A stretch of DNA of 64,000 nt from positions 1-64,000 of the forward strand of contig JAVTVY010037197.1 in the NCBI GenBank assembly GCA_036873755.1, written 5' to 3'. Below are positions 46,600 to 57,792 of the stretch, in pieces. The DNA is from Hanleya hanleyi. Taxonomy: Eukaryota; Mollusca; Polyplacophora; Lepidopleurida; Hanleyidae. Each line of letters begins with the position of its first letter. Position 1 is the first letter of the stretch. The notes below the pieces were generated by a model, which worked only from the letters and a program-made list of their open reading frames with translations, searched no databases and was not told the DNA's origin. Position numbers and translations under genes: made by a program.

Positions 46600-46947
46600 T
46601 TGAGTCCCGTGTTCTTCAACAGGCGTTGTGTCCTCACAATACTTCAACGGTGTAACCATTCCGAGGCGGACACCATGGTCCTCCTGCATCTAGTACATGC
46701 CACCGAGGAAGGTCATACAACAGCCTATGTTTGCACGATGGACAGCGATGTCCGGTCTTTGGAGACCCTCGGTCTATCGAAACTCTTGGTGGGCTTCGGT
46801 ACTGGAAAAAAATATTGCGACATTCCAGTCCATACCATTTGTTTCGATCTCGATCCGTCAAAATCCTTGGCACTACCCCTCTTCCACAGCCTTACTGGGT
46901 GCGACCCGACTTCACAGTTTCTTGAGAGCGCAAGTCAGAAGGTATAG
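46600..46947 (+). pseudogene. Transposon-borne protein fragment, right arm
   Basis: The same protein in the opposite direction: CNHSEADTMVLLHLVHA, TTAYVCTMDSDVRSLE, LLVGFGTGKKY and LALPLFHSLTGCDPTSQFL. The acidic motifs EADT and DSD are typical of this family (elsewhere HEEADTR and DTDV). The frame ends soon after because of the 590-bp deletion in this arm. It contains residues that precede the segment kept in the left arm. Confidence 0.55.
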
Positions 46948-47695
46948 GTATTAATAATCATTGGTATATTGTTGCTAAAGCGGTCTTTGTATTGTATTTC
47001 GAACATTTAAATACACACAGCGGCATAGTTATAGCATTTTGTCAGCAGATGTCATCTCCGAAGTATTTTAATGAAACTTGTTCCTGAATAATCTTCGTTC
47101 AATTGGTAACTGTTGATCTTTGACCTTTGACCCCACAATGGGGTGACCTCAAATCTTCAAAATAAGATCAGAATCGGATTCTCCGAATGCCACAAATCCC
47201 TGTGGTATTATTTGTGATCTTTTGGTGTTTTACCTACAACTGACCTCTGGTTCGGATGACCTCTATCGCGACTCTCAAATGAAATATTGCCCTGAATTGC
47301 CAAAATAATGCCTGATTCGGGTTACTCAACCCCGGAAACCAGTAGAATGAGGCAGTTTATATATCTTGCCCCAAAACCACTGATAATGGCGAATTTGTCC
47401 CCAAAATGACATTTATGGTGACCTTGAAGGGTGACCTTGACCTCAAATCGTTGAAATAAGATCACAAGCAGATTTCCCGACCCCCAAAACCACTAAAAAG
47501 TGCCATTATTCATATTTCTAGCCCTTTTAGTTATTTAACTACGATTGACCCGGGTGGCGACCATATTGAATTTCGCCAATATGGCGGCCCCAGGGGGCGC
47601 CCGTCAAAAATCGAAATAGTATGGTATGGGCAACATATGGTCCAAATTTGGTGCATTTGGAAGAATGTGAACCAAAAAATCCCTAACAGCCCTGA

Positions 47696-48814
47696 CTATA
47701 TGAATGTTACAAAAAGGGGAAACCAATCCTTTGGATATATTAATTGATACATGTATGTATTATATAAAACATTCAGTATTTGTGATCACTGGCCCTAACC
47801 CCATGGCTGTTTGCTCTCACACAGGGGAAACGGACATTTCTGAGCTCGGCTATTGTTTGTGACTCACATTGTGACAACACAATATCATGATATTTTTCAG
47901 GCAACGTTCCATGACCATTCACAATAATAACGAGACAGATGGGTAACTCGATTTATTGCAGTCAACAGGACTCGATCTATGTTGGGATACAATTTCCTTG
48001 ACCCCAGAATCCGTAAGCTTCTTTAAATTGAATTATTCTAAATTACCTAGCACGACCAATGTTTTGTGGTTCTGGACCGACTTCATATATTTGCGGAGAG
48101 AATAGGGTGCTGTTTTCACCCTGAAATAGACAATTCTGCACAAATCCACTACTGGACTTTAAGATGCTGTTATTCAAAAACCCTAAAGCACCAGCAAGTG
48201 CTCAATGTTATTTTCCTGTGTTGGATAGCACAGTACTGGGCTCACTAATAAGTATTTAAAAACTGACCCCTCTCAAGAAATCCTGGCGATGCCTGGTGTT
48301 TGATAATTAATCAGTGCATACGACCAGATAATATGACTTAAATTAAGTAAAAAGTTTCTTTCATACATAATACTACATTTTAGCACATAAACTGCACTGA
48401 ATCCCCTCCGCTCGCTTAACTGTGCCAGGTCCTAGATACCTTGGGATTGCATGTTACATGTAACACACATTCGAATTCGCTATCAACATCGAACGTCCTT
48501 GAATGGCACATCCTTTCCTCATCGTAATGATTTGTGCCACAGTCGAGAGCCTTGGCCTCTATAATAACTTCGTTCAACATTAAAGCCCCCCCCCCCCCGC
48601 CCGAACCTCAAGCTGCATAGATACTGTGGCAGGTCATTGTACAAAGTGCTAACTCTAAATACATGCCTAATAAAGAATTATCTGTTTAACAGAACTTGAT
48701 TGTCAACTTCTATTCTTATCATTGCATCTGTTCCTTTTGATTCTTTCATATACTTTTCTTATCATTGCATCATTGTTGTCATGTACATCCGTCCGTCTGT
48801 CTGTCCTACCTTTT
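47696..48814. other. No gene seen
   Basis: Non-coding sequence with a poly-C tract near 48586-48602 and a GTCCGTCTGTCTGTCC stretch at 48790. Confidence 0.55.
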
Positions 48815-49140
48815 TCGTTACCAAGATATCTTTAGAACGACTTAACCTAGGCACACCAAGCTTGCAGTGCACATCCATATGCTCGTGACACAGAACTGTA
48901 TTGAATCTGGACACGATTGGTTGGAAACTTTGGTGGCCACCTTTAATTTATGCGAAACCGTCACAGCCTTCTCGTTACCAAGATATCTTTAGAACGACTT
49001 ACCCTAGGCACACAAAACTTGCAGTTCACATCCATATGTCCATGACCAAGAACCCTATTAAATCTGGACCTGATTGGGTGAAAACTTTGGCGGCCATCTT
49101 TAATTTATGCAAACCCCTTAATCTTGTGTATCTCTGGTAC
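48815..49140. repeat. About 157-bp tandem repeat, two copies
   Basis: CGTTACCAAGATATCTTTAG, ACGACTTAACCTAGGCACAC, TGGACACGATTGG and GGCCACCTTTAATTTATGC recur about 155 bp later with small changes. It abuts the retrotransposon. Confidence 0.8.
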
Positions 49141-49144
49141 CATC

Positions 49145-49800
49145 ATTGCTGGATGAAAGTGAAGAGTCTTCCAAGGCACAGATAGAAAAAATGGAAGCTA
49201 CGGGTGCACCTAATGCTTCCAATGAGGCTCCTACTTGGGCCAATGAACTCCGGACTCACGAAGCAGTTAATTAAAATTCAACAGGGTGTGGGTAGTCAGC
49301 AAGGTGTAAGTGATGGTCCTTCTATTGTGACCCCCTCCCATGAATCACGTTGCTAGGCAACCGTTGAAGTGTTACTATTGTGATAAGGTTGGTCATTTTC
49401 AGAGGGATTGTAAAAAACGCATTCGAGATGAGCGGATGTCGCCTCGACCCAATCCGCCCACAGCAGCATCCTCATCTCTAGAGGGCAGTCGGCAATAGTC
49501 CTGAGGTCAAATCGACTTTTGCTGGATGTGACATTCTGTGTTTATTCGACACGGGATCTCAAGTGACAACAGTGACTGAAACTTTCTACAAGGAGCATCT
49601 GAAGAATAAAACCATCGAACCAGCATCATGGCTACACTTGATTGCAGTGAACGGACTTGAGTTACCCTATATTGGGCACATCACTGCAGATGTCGAGGTG
49701 ATGGGTACGTCGTGGCGGACGTGGGGATTTTAGTATTGAAAGACATCCCCAACAGAGCGAAGACAGATAGAGCTGGCATAATCGGCATGAACGTCCTCAA
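49145..49800 (+). pseudogene. gag C-terminus, zinc knuckle and protease remnant
   Basis: An open stretch 49155-49270 contains KAQIEKMEATG-like gag sequence. The nucleocapsid CCHC box (CYYCDKVGHFQRDC) lies at 49370-49411. The protease active site LFDTGSQ is at 49542-49562. Stops and frame changes separate the three pieces. Confidence 0.8.
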
Positions 49801-49928
49801 GGAGATTCCAATTTTTTAGTAGTATAATCAATGTTTGCAAGACGGCAATTCGTAGGTCGAAGTTTGTTTGTGTGCTGGAGAGCATGAAACGATGATACCT
49901 GCGGCATCACTCCGATGAATCAGATGTA

Positions 49929-51300
49929 GTGGAGTTGGATAAAACCGTTATGATCGAGCCGCTTAGCAAACCACCTCATCCAGCTATCCGTGTTGCACCA
50001 ACTGTATCTGAGAGGTATGTAGAAATTGTAAACCTGTCAAAAAAGGACATTTGGTTGCCAAAGCATACTAGACTGGGATTTCCTGTGGACTTTGAAATCG
50101 CAGAAGAGGTGTCAGTCACAGTAGAGGTGGATCGACTTGTGGTCAGTAACGTCGATTACAAAACATATAAGGGAAGTGGGAAGAGGTGCCGACATACTGA
50201 CAGTCACATGACTTCACAGTATAGTCTTCCGGTTAACCTATTCTAGAGCACATACCAAGAATCCAACGATTCGTGATATGTGTTGTATCTCGGGTACAGT
50301 AGCACCAACAGAGTCACAACCGATCAAGCGTCCAGAGTTTGAGGGTACCCATGCTGAGCTGGATAGGGCTAAGTCTCTTCTCGAAGAATATCATGATCTC
50401 TTCTCACCAGGACTTGGAAGGACTCAAACTATCAAACACCGCATTATCACCAATGATGAGGTCCCAGTATCCTTGCCTTACCGCCGAATTCCTCCTCCAC
50501 AACTTACAGTGGTACGAAACCATTTACAGGACTTGCTCTCTCAGGGTATTATTAGATACAGCTCGTCGAGCTAAGGTGCACCACCGGTCTTAGTCAAAAA
50601 GAAGAACGGTGACCTCAGAATGTGCATAGACTAGAAAATTGGACGAAAAGACCGTCAGGGATGTGTACCCTCTTTCTAGAATCGAGGAGTCCTGGGACCT
50701 AATGCAGGGTGCCCAGCAGTTTTCTACCGTGGATCTCGAGTCCGCCTACAACCAAATCGAGGTCGATGAGGCCGACAAGCCCAAGACAGCTTTTAATACC
50801 CCCTACGGCCTGTATGAGTATAACAGGATGCCCTTCGGTCTCAGCAATTGCCCAGCTACTTTTCAGCGCTTGATGACCCACATTTTCGGGGGAAGACCTA
50901 TTCGACCGACTCTTCATATACAATGATATTATTGTGTGGGCCTCTGGCACTTCTGAACATCTGGACAAACTGGAACTTTTGTTTGGCAAGCACCGGAAAC
51001 ATAGGCTGAAGATAGAACCAACGAAATGCTCCTTGTTTTGCAGGAAGGTGCCGTTTCTTGGGCATGTCGTGTCGGAAGGGCGTTTCCACTGATCCGAAAA
51101 AGACTTGCGTGGTTTCTGAATGGCCAGTTCCCCAAACTCTGCGGCACTTGCGCGGATTTCTCGGGTTTGCCTCTTACTACCGGAGGTTTATAGAAGGTTT
51201 CGCCAGAATTGCTACTCCCCTGTACAACGTGATCAGCAAATGTGGAGACAGCAAGAAGGGTAGACGACACGCTAAGAACTGTGGCATTACTCCACTTTGA
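49929..51300 (+). pseudogene. Reverse transcriptase remnant
   Basis: Pieces in three frames. Recognisable motifs are ESAYNQIEVDEADKPKTAF, YNRMPFGLSNCPATFQRLM and LRGFLGFASYYRRFIEGF. The catalytic Tyr-x-Asp-Asp box near 50915-50935 is shortened: the frame reads FIYNDIIV, leaving a single Asp, so the enzyme would be dead even without the frameshifts. Confidence 0.85.
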
Positions 51301-51339
51301 AACCCAACTTGCCAGTCAGCCTTTGACCTTCTGAGAGGA

Positions 51340-51720
51340 AAATTCACCTCTGCGCCTTTCCTTGCATACCCTGACTTTACGAGACCTTTTCTTCTGGAGA
51401 CCGACGATAGCAATTGTGGGTTGGGTGCGGTTCTCCGTCAACTACAGGATGGGAAAGTCCGAGTGATTGCGTATGTGTCCCGAGGATTGAGACAACCGAA
51501 ACGTCAACCAGGCTACTCTAGTGAGAAAATAGAACTTCTGGCCCTTAAGTGGGCGGTGTGTGACAAGCTGCTGGATTATCTACTGGGTGCTACCTTTGAG
51601 GTTATTACTGACAATAATTCCCTCATTTATGTCGAAGAAGAAAAGTACCTTCCCTTGAACAGCGTTGGGTAAACAAACTAGCCAGCTTCCAGTTCACCTT
51701 TCGATATCATTCTGGAAAAT
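51340..51720 (+). pseudogene. RNase H remnant of the gypsy element
   Basis: FLLETDDSNCGLGAVL followed by AYVSRGLRQ, YSSEKIELLALKWAV and FEVITDNNSLIYV matches the RNase H of Ty3/gypsy elements in order and spacing. One frameshift follows at about 51670. Confidence 0.8.
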
Positions 51721-51740
51721 CCAACATCAATGCTGACATT

Positions 51741-53441
51741 TTGTCTCGGCTACCTGGTGCCCACTCTGACAATCCTGCATTGGATGAATCCATCGATGAC
51801 CTTAGAGAGACAGGAAACCTGTTTGCAGACCTGATGGAAACCACGATTGTACCACCGGAAGTACGAGAAGTTGCACTGCAGAATCTGTGTGTTACCATCA
51901 ATACTGTTGCGGCCATTACATCACCGGGCATGGGTAATGTGACTAGTGAATTCCCGTCGTGGAACAGTTCTGACATGACAAAATTTCAGCTGAACGACCC
52001 AGTAATTGCTCGACTGCACCACTACTGGAAACTGGGGAGGCCTCCCTCAGCTGCAGAGCGTGCAAAGGAGCCAAAAGCTGTACAAGTACTCTAACACTGG
52101 GATCGGATAGAGGAGAATGAGGGAGTGTTGTATCGTCATATGGGAACCAAAGAGGTATGAACTAAACTTGATTCTGCCCTTGTGTCTACAAGACAAACTG
52201 TTACATGACCTGCATGATGCAAGTGGCCACCAGAGACCGGAAAGAACCGAACAATTCGTGAGAGAACGGTGCTGGTTCCCGGTATCACCAAGAGTGTCCA
52301 AGAACACCTCAAGAGCTGTCACCGCTGTGTGAGCGCAAAAGGCCCTTACCTACCTTACGATCGTCTTTAGGGCGACTAAGTGCTTCGAAACCAATGGAGG
52401 TAGTATCCGTCGACTTTACTCTCATGGATAAAGCCAGTAATGGGATGGACAACGTGCTCGTGATCACTGACTGGTCCATTAATTTTGCATTGCCATTGCC
52501 ACCAGGGACCAACAGGCGCCTACAGTTGCTCCAGTGCTTGTGCGCGAGTGGTTCAACCATTATGTAGTACCTAGCCGTATCCATAGTGACCAAGGAAGAA
52601 GTTTCAAAGGGAATGTCATCTCCGAACTCTGCAAACTTTATGGCATCCGGAAAAGTAGAACGACTCCGTACCATCCAGAGGGCAATGAACAGACGGAGAG
52701 GTTCAACCGCACTCTTCACAACCTGTTATGTACCCTTTCAGCAGACCAAAAGCGACGTTGGCCAGAACATGTCCTTGAGCTATGCTATGTCTACAACGCG
52801 ACCCCTCATAGTAGCACCGGTTCACCACATTATCTGCTATTCGGACGTGAGGCAGTACTTCCTGTCGATCAGTTGCTTAGATCTGCGTCACAAGATGATG
52901 ACTCTGAAGCAGACTCGAGTGGGTGTCCTGCCACCAGGCAAGACTCTGGAAGGCAAGGCAGATTGTCCAGCAACAGTTAGCAACAAAGGCTACCAGAAGG
53001 AAGGTACGACATGACAAGGAACCTCCGCTTCAACCCGGGACCCAAGTGTACGTCCGCGTTCACTCTCAAGATCGACGCAAAATTACTGAGAAGTTCGAAC
53101 CTGAAATCTTCAAAGTCCTGGAACACAGGGATGGGGTATATACCATAGAACTTGCTGATGGTAGAGGGAACAGCAGACACATTTGCCGTGCGGAGATTAC
53201 TCCAGTAGAACATCGTCGAGACACCATTGGACCAACGAAGCCTTCGAAGTCCGCCATACCATCTCCTGAAGAACATATTCCTCCGGAGGAGCAAGATGAA
53301 CCTCAGGACCAAAGAGTGATTATATTTCAGCCCGCAGGATATGATGGACATGGTGACTTACTGGCACGCAGCACTGAATCTTTGGACCCTGAAGTACATC
53401 TACCAGACAAATGTAGAGCGACCACGATGAACAAATGCTAG
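51741..53441 (+). pseudogene. Integrase remnant with C-terminal DNA-binding tail
   Basis: The zinc-binding N-domain (LLHDLHDASGHQRPE) is near 52198. Catalytic residues are Asp in VVSVDFT (about 52410), Asp in IHSDQG (52588-52590) and Glu in QTERFN (52696-52698). Then follow WPEHVLELCYVYN and a tail PGTQVYVRVHSQDRRK with VYTIELADGRGN, a GPY/F-like module, ending at 53441. At least three frame changes interrupt it. Confidence 0.85.
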
Positions 53442-53615
53442 GTTCCATTCCAACCCTATACCACTATCCGAAATCTGTATTAGGGTAGCGACTTATTTAG
53501 GCACTTCTTCAATTGTATTGTTTACTGATGCTATCATGAGGACATGATAGATTCAAAGAATGGGTGTGTGTGACCAGTTGAGTAAATAGTATTGTATGTT
53601 TTTCCCAGCCTCTGT

Positions 53616-53838
53616 CACGGAGTAGGGGAGATAACCATGTCACCTGGCTTTGATAATAATTCAGTAGTGATTACTTCCCTTGTTATAGAACTCGCTACGG
53701 CGGAGTTAGAAAACACTTCCTTTCCTTGAAAGCCGCCTTCCAACGTTTGGCGTTTCTCGCTTTGCGGGTTCGGTGCTCCCCGTAATAAATGAAGTATCAA
53801 TCAAATTCAGGACTTATTCAGTGTGTACGTCTCCACAC
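53616..53838 (+). repeat. Candidate 3' LTR of the gypsy element
   Basis: Begins TGTCACGGAGTAGGGGAG and ends GTACGTCTCCACA, so it has TG/CA ends. It has an AATAAA at 53784-53789. The edges are estimated, as there is no second LTR to compare. Confidence 0.5.
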
Positions 53839-53849
53839 CCCAGTCCCGA

Positions 53850-54071
53850 GCGACGGTCATACATCGTGGCAGTACTGTCTCATCACCAGGCCACAGTGTG
53901 ACGTCACCGAAGTTAAGCAACGCTGAGCACGGTTCAGAACTTGGATGGGTGACCGGGTGCTGTACTGGCTGGGCTGAACAGTGTCCAGGATAATAGGAAC
54001 TTTGGACACTCTAGTGTTCTAGCACATGTAGGCACCGTCGTGATATGACTGAAACATGACTCACTCACCCA
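53850..54071 (+). mobile_element. 5S rRNA-derived SINE
   Basis: The head copies 5S rRNA internal promoter parts: box A AAGTTAAGCAACG at about 53910, and box C TTGGATGGGTGACC at 53941-53954 followed by GGGTGCTGTACTGG. The 5' start (CGACGGTCATACATCGTGG) resembles the 5S beginning but then departs, so it is not a functional rRNA gene. The 3' part ends GTCGTGATATGACTGAAAC and (ACTC)n, the tail shared with the SINEs at 20525 and 22226. It joins the end of the gypsy LTR directly. Confidence 0.8.
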
Positions 54072-54301
54072 ATCATCAGTGACATATCAGTAGAAGAGAA
54101 ACCCGCACGTTGAGATGAACATTGCGTCAGCTGGCCACTAAAATAGGTAACTCCTTTGTTTTCCCCCATAAAAGTGGAAATATGTGAAGCTGGCCACTAA
54201 AATAGGTAATGAATTAGAATTACAACACATATAAGGGAAGTAGTGCATATATAATATCGGTCTAATAGAAATTTACTTCCTTTTTATTCCCCGGCATATA
54301 T
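54072..54301. other. Short non-coding gap with a local duplication
   Basis: GCTGGCCACTAAAATAGGTAA occurs twice (about 54130 and 54189; only the first 20 bases compared here). No gene. Confidence 0.6.
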
Positions 54302-55122
54302 CAGGGTTCTCAGCCACTCGGGGAAATCAGGGAAAATGATTTTTCAGTTTTCCAGTCCGGGAAAACTCAGAGAATTTGAGAAAATACCGAACATCAGGGA
54401 AAACTCGGGGAAATTGAGTAGCAAGAGAGGAGTCACATGTGGCTATGTTGGCTTTTTAGTGCACACCAGTGAAAAACATTTTCCTTCTTAACTCATTAAG
54501 GGCTTATCTAGCATAGCTTGAACTCTTTATCAGGACTATTTTTTTCATAACTGCATGCAATGTGACTATGAATTCTGAATACACATCTTCTGGCCAGTGG
54601 TTGCCAAGGAAATGGAGACAGACATAAAAAAAAAGGGCCATTGTAACTAAACTGTCCGACTCCTTGAAGAAAGTGTAAAGGACACTTGAATCATCTGGCC
54701 TTAGATTTGGAAACAGTAATTCAGAAACATTAACTAGTAGTTTTCTCTGTTCGTAGGAAAGCTTGGACAGATGTAAAGCATGGAGAGACAGTTTGAGCTG
54801 TTATTCTGTGTAAATAAAATATTTGGACTGCACGCACAGGAAAGAGTCGAACGTCTAATAGTGGGTTAAAGTGTTCTTGTATTATTAGTGTACACTTAAT
54901 GTTTGTATAGGTAATCATGGTAATTGCATACATGTATGGTGAGGAATGGATGACTGTAAGGGGAGAAGGGAGGCCATTGCGTGCATTTGTGCAAGTTGCC
55001 TATGTATCTTAGTGTTCCAATTGCTACAACCCGGTCATGGAGGAAATATTTCTCAGGGAATTTGGGAAATTAATCAGGGAAAAATCAGGGAATTTTGTTT
55101 CCATGAAAAGCTGGGAACCCTG
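54302..55122. mobile_element. 821-bp CAGGGTTC-ended transposon
   Basis: Starts CAGGGTTCTCAGC and ends GCTGGGAACCCTG. Both ends hold repeats of GGGAAAACTCGGGG or TCAGGGAAAATCAGGG type. Flanks do not show a clear duplication. No transposase. Confidence 0.7.
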
Positions 55123-55223
55123 TGTATTTATATATGTCTTCTCAACAGGACCAATAACTATAATATATTGACTGTCACTTTCGCTATAGATTTATTTTGC
55201 GAAAAACGAAGTGTCCAATAACT

Positions 55224-55572
55224 GTCGGGAAACTTGATCACGGACAGCCATGGACCCCACCAACATTAAAGATGACCTGAAGATTGATCACGGACAGCCT
55301 CGACCTAACCAACATTAGAATGGCCTGGGGATTGATCAGGGACAGCCTGGACCTCACCAACATTACAGATGGCTTGAAGATTGATCACGGACAGCCTCGA
55401 CCTGACCAACATCACAGATGGCCTGGAGATTGATCACGGACAGCCTGTACCTCACCAACATTAGATGGACTGAAGATCGATCACGGACAGCCTGGATCTG
55501 ACCAACATTACAGATGGCCTGAAGATTGATCACGGACAGCCTCGACCTGACCAACAGATGGCCTGAAGATTT
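55224..55572. repeat. About 49-bp tandem repeat, seven copies
   Basis: The unit holds GATTGATCACGGACAGCCT, GACCTGACCAACATTACAG and ATGGCCTGAA. A minus-strand frame stays open across several units (repeated SVINLQAIC and VGQ). I treat this as a by-product. Confidence 0.85.
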
Positions 55573-56081
55573 TCATGTTGCATTTGATAAGTTCTCACTT
55601 GTCATAAATCAGGATTCAAGGAGTAGTCGTTGGTTTTCAATTATATGTGTCGTCCTATGTCAGCCAGTAAACCAATATATGCAAAAAGTGTCCAATAACT
55701 GGCAGGTGATGCTACATGTTTAAATTGCTGCGTTTCAGTTTCTGTATATCTGTGGATTCGTGTTGAGTTTCATTTGGACTTTTATACGCCCGCCCAAAAA
55801 TGAACGTATCATGTGATGGTGATTTCCGTTCATCTGTCCATTCGTCGGTGTCCAGTCTATATCCATGACAGTTTTTATCCAGAGCTGCAATTTTTTGTGA
55901 GTGAAAACGGTTGAGGTCAAAGGTCACTGTGGTATAAAAATCAGGAAATCCTTGAAAGCCGCTATTTTTTTGTGAGTGGATTCCTATTTTGGCTGAAGAG
56001 ATCCATAGTAATTGGAAGCTTTTATGAATTAATAAAAGTCAAAATGAAGACACTAACAGTAATGAACTAATTAAATACCAG
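55573..56081. other. No gene seen
   Basis: AT-rich sequence. Two overlapping minus-strand frames at 55712-55927 have no known domain. Confidence 0.55.
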
Positions 56082-56335
56082 TAATCATAGATCAACCAAT
56101 CAAACTATTTAAGCGGGTAGGTCTACTAGACAGTGGTTCCTGTTGCATAGTCCACTACACAAAAAAGGCAGTAAAGTTATTTCATCGTGACATTGCTACT
56201 TGCCAATATCATCCAACTTTACTGCCTTTTTTGCGCAATGGAATAATAGTTGATGCTGACTATGCATCTGGAAAGTGACCACTGTCTAGTAGACCTACCA
56301 GGTTAAATAGTTTGATTGGTTGATCTATGATTAAT
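56082..56335. mobile_element. 254-bp palindromic MITE
   Basis: Starts TAATCATAGATCAACCAATC and ends with the exact inverse. Further blocks GGTCTACTAGACAGTGGT and GGCAGTAAAGTT are mirrored, so nearly the whole element folds on itself. Confidence 0.85.
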
Positions 56336-57537
56336 TGTATTGCTATTTGCGAAAATCACAATACTGGACTACAAATCAAGCTGACTTTTGTAAAGATTAT
56401 CGTACCACAGACAACACATTCACTCCCCCACTATTATTATGACTAGATTTTGCTAAACCGGTATCGCCGTTTCGACAGATCTTCAGTAACAAATTGTTGT
56501 AGTTGCGAACCTTTTTTATAGACAAATTTGTTGTCTGTTCTATTGGCTACATGAAGTGAATAACAATGACACATGTATAATATGGCATTATTAACAAATA
56601 CCATCATATTAATAGGAAATCAGGGAGCAAGCCCCCCCACTTCCTTTGTCGTTATCTGGAGCATTTTTAGAGGTTTCTTTCAGATACTTATTGGACCACT
56701 TTGCGTGCCCTTTCTATACTACTCATCGCGCACTACTCATCGCGCATGCGCAGTCGACCCATTCTACTGTAGGGTGTAAGCCTGGCCCATGGAATCTCAG
56801 GTAGCGAAAACCCCAGTTCTCTCACCCCACCCTATCCCGCGCCATACCTATGCGACCCGATGTGCAGTGAGTAAAGCGGAGGAGGAGGAGGAGTAGGAGT
56901 CGGAGTCGGACACGCTACGGATTATACTAGGGAGATGAGGATTAGAATATGGTAGTCCAGAAAGGACATATTGGCTAATATATTGAAAAGCTGGGATTTG
57001 TCAAAGTCGTTGATGTTCCTGACTGAACCCCTCTACCGAACATGTTCGTAACCAAGTAATTTGAATGTTCTGTCCCACTTTATAAATATGGAAGACGAAG
57101 GAACGACACCTGAGAGCTTGTTTAGCAACACTGTGGACCAGTCAGTTGTGAAACCAGCCCAACCGACAGTTGAACCTATTATTAGTAGTATACAGCAAGC
57201 ATACTCACGCTTTTTTGGTTCAGTGCGCATGCGTGAGAAAGTGAAAGTGGAGGTTTCGTGAGGTCATGGGGAGGTGTGCACAGGAGTGTTCTGCGCAAGT
57301 GACGTGTATGACGTCATTTCCGATCTGCGTGAATCGGGCGTGACCTTGGGGATATATTCCTCCGCGGTGATGCGGTCTGGCGGTGATGCGGTCTGCCTCC
57401 GCTGACAGAGAGTAGTCCCAAATACGTGCGTTTACGTGAGAATGTTCGGCAATCTTCAGGGGCGAGAGGGGCCCCTATTGGACTGATTGGGTCGAGTGAG
57501 GTGTCAAAGTGAAGCGTTCCTCTAGCGCCATCCAGTC
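56336..57537. other. No confirmed gene; left approach to the Polinton-like region
   Basis: Contains GGA-rich repeats at 56878-56910, a duplicated GCGGTGATGCGGTCTG at about 57365-57400, and a short frame starting at an ATG near 57090 (MEDEGTTPESLF, 57 codons to 57261) preceded by TTATAAAT. The left end of the Polinton-like element may lie here, but I could not see its terminal repeat. Confidence 0.4.
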
Positions 57538-57598
57538 ATGGGTGGGTGCATGTAAAATGAGGATTTGTCTCCGAAAATATAAAAAGCGGAACACGGAC
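57538..57598 (+). promoter_or_regulatory. Promoter module, copy 1, without a gene
   Basis: GGGTGGGTGCATGTAAAAT leads to a TATA box (TATAAAAAGCGGAACACGG at 57578). Copy 2 at 57689 has the same layout. Copy 1 is followed at once by the hairpin module instead of a gene. Confidence 0.6.
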
Positions 57599-57599
57599 T

Positions 57600-57685
57600 T
57601 TATCCCTACAATAGGAGAAAACTCCTATCAACCCTATCCCAAAGGGCTAGTATCGGTCCCCCGGGCTTAGCGGAGCCTGTTGAGA
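57600..57685 (+). terminator. Gene-end hairpin module, copy 1
   Basis: ATAGGAG-AAAA-CTCCTAT at 57611-57628 is a perfect 7-bp hairpin. It is followed by TATCGGTCCCCCGGGCTTAG. Copy 2 at 57937-58019 has the same parts. I infer a 3' end or processing signal from its place after a gene in copy 2. Confidence 0.5.
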
Positions 57686-57688
57686 GAG

Positions 57689-57750
57689 GCGGGGTGGGTG
57701 TATGTAAAAATTTCTCTAGAAAAAAATATAAAAAGCGGAACACGGCATCA
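57689..57750 (+). promoter_or_regulatory. Promoter module, copy 2
   Basis: TATAAAAAGCGGAACACGG at 57727 stands 66 bp before the ATG at 57793; GCATCATTG near 57746 is a possible initiator. Confidence 0.6.
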
Positions 57751-57792
57751 TTGAAAACTGTTGACCGCTTCTCTCTTGCAGGAAACAAGCCT

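Larger units (their letters stand above)
44997..47695. mobile_element. 2.7-kb imperfect palindromic transposon
   Basis: The two outer parts are inverse complements: TTCTTCCAAAAGCACCAAAT near 45035 against ATTTGGTGCATTTGGAAGAA near 47645, and CGCCATATTGGCGAAATTC against GAATTTCGCCAATATGGCG. The symmetry continues into the coding part, so this is two copies of one element head to head around about 46520-46790. The left arm is about 1.5 kb and the right about 0.9 kb. The right lacks some 590 bp, and the break can be placed where TCACAGTTTCTTG joins AGAGCGCAAGTCAGAAGG. The outer arms contain several GACCTTGA/TCAAGGTCA motifs. Confidence 0.8.
49145..53838 (+). mobile_element. Decayed Ty3/gypsy LTR retrotransposon, 5' LTR absent
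   Basis: Domains in order: gag end with a CCHC knuckle, aspartic protease, reverse transcriptase, RNase H, integrase with GPY/F-type tail, then a 3' LTR-like segment. Protease-RT-RNaseH-integrase order defines the Ty3/gypsy group. Frames change at least eight times with internal stops, so it is inactive. I found no matching 5' LTR or primer site before 49145; the left edge touches the tandem repeat at 48815-49140. Confidence 0.9.

Noticed and set aside
53850..53960. Functional 5S rRNA gene
   Set aside because: Boxes A and C are kept but the middle and 5' parts depart from 5S and the 3' end is a SINE tail.
55363..55554. Minus-strand frame with repeated residues
   Set aside because: By-product of the 49-bp tandem repeat.
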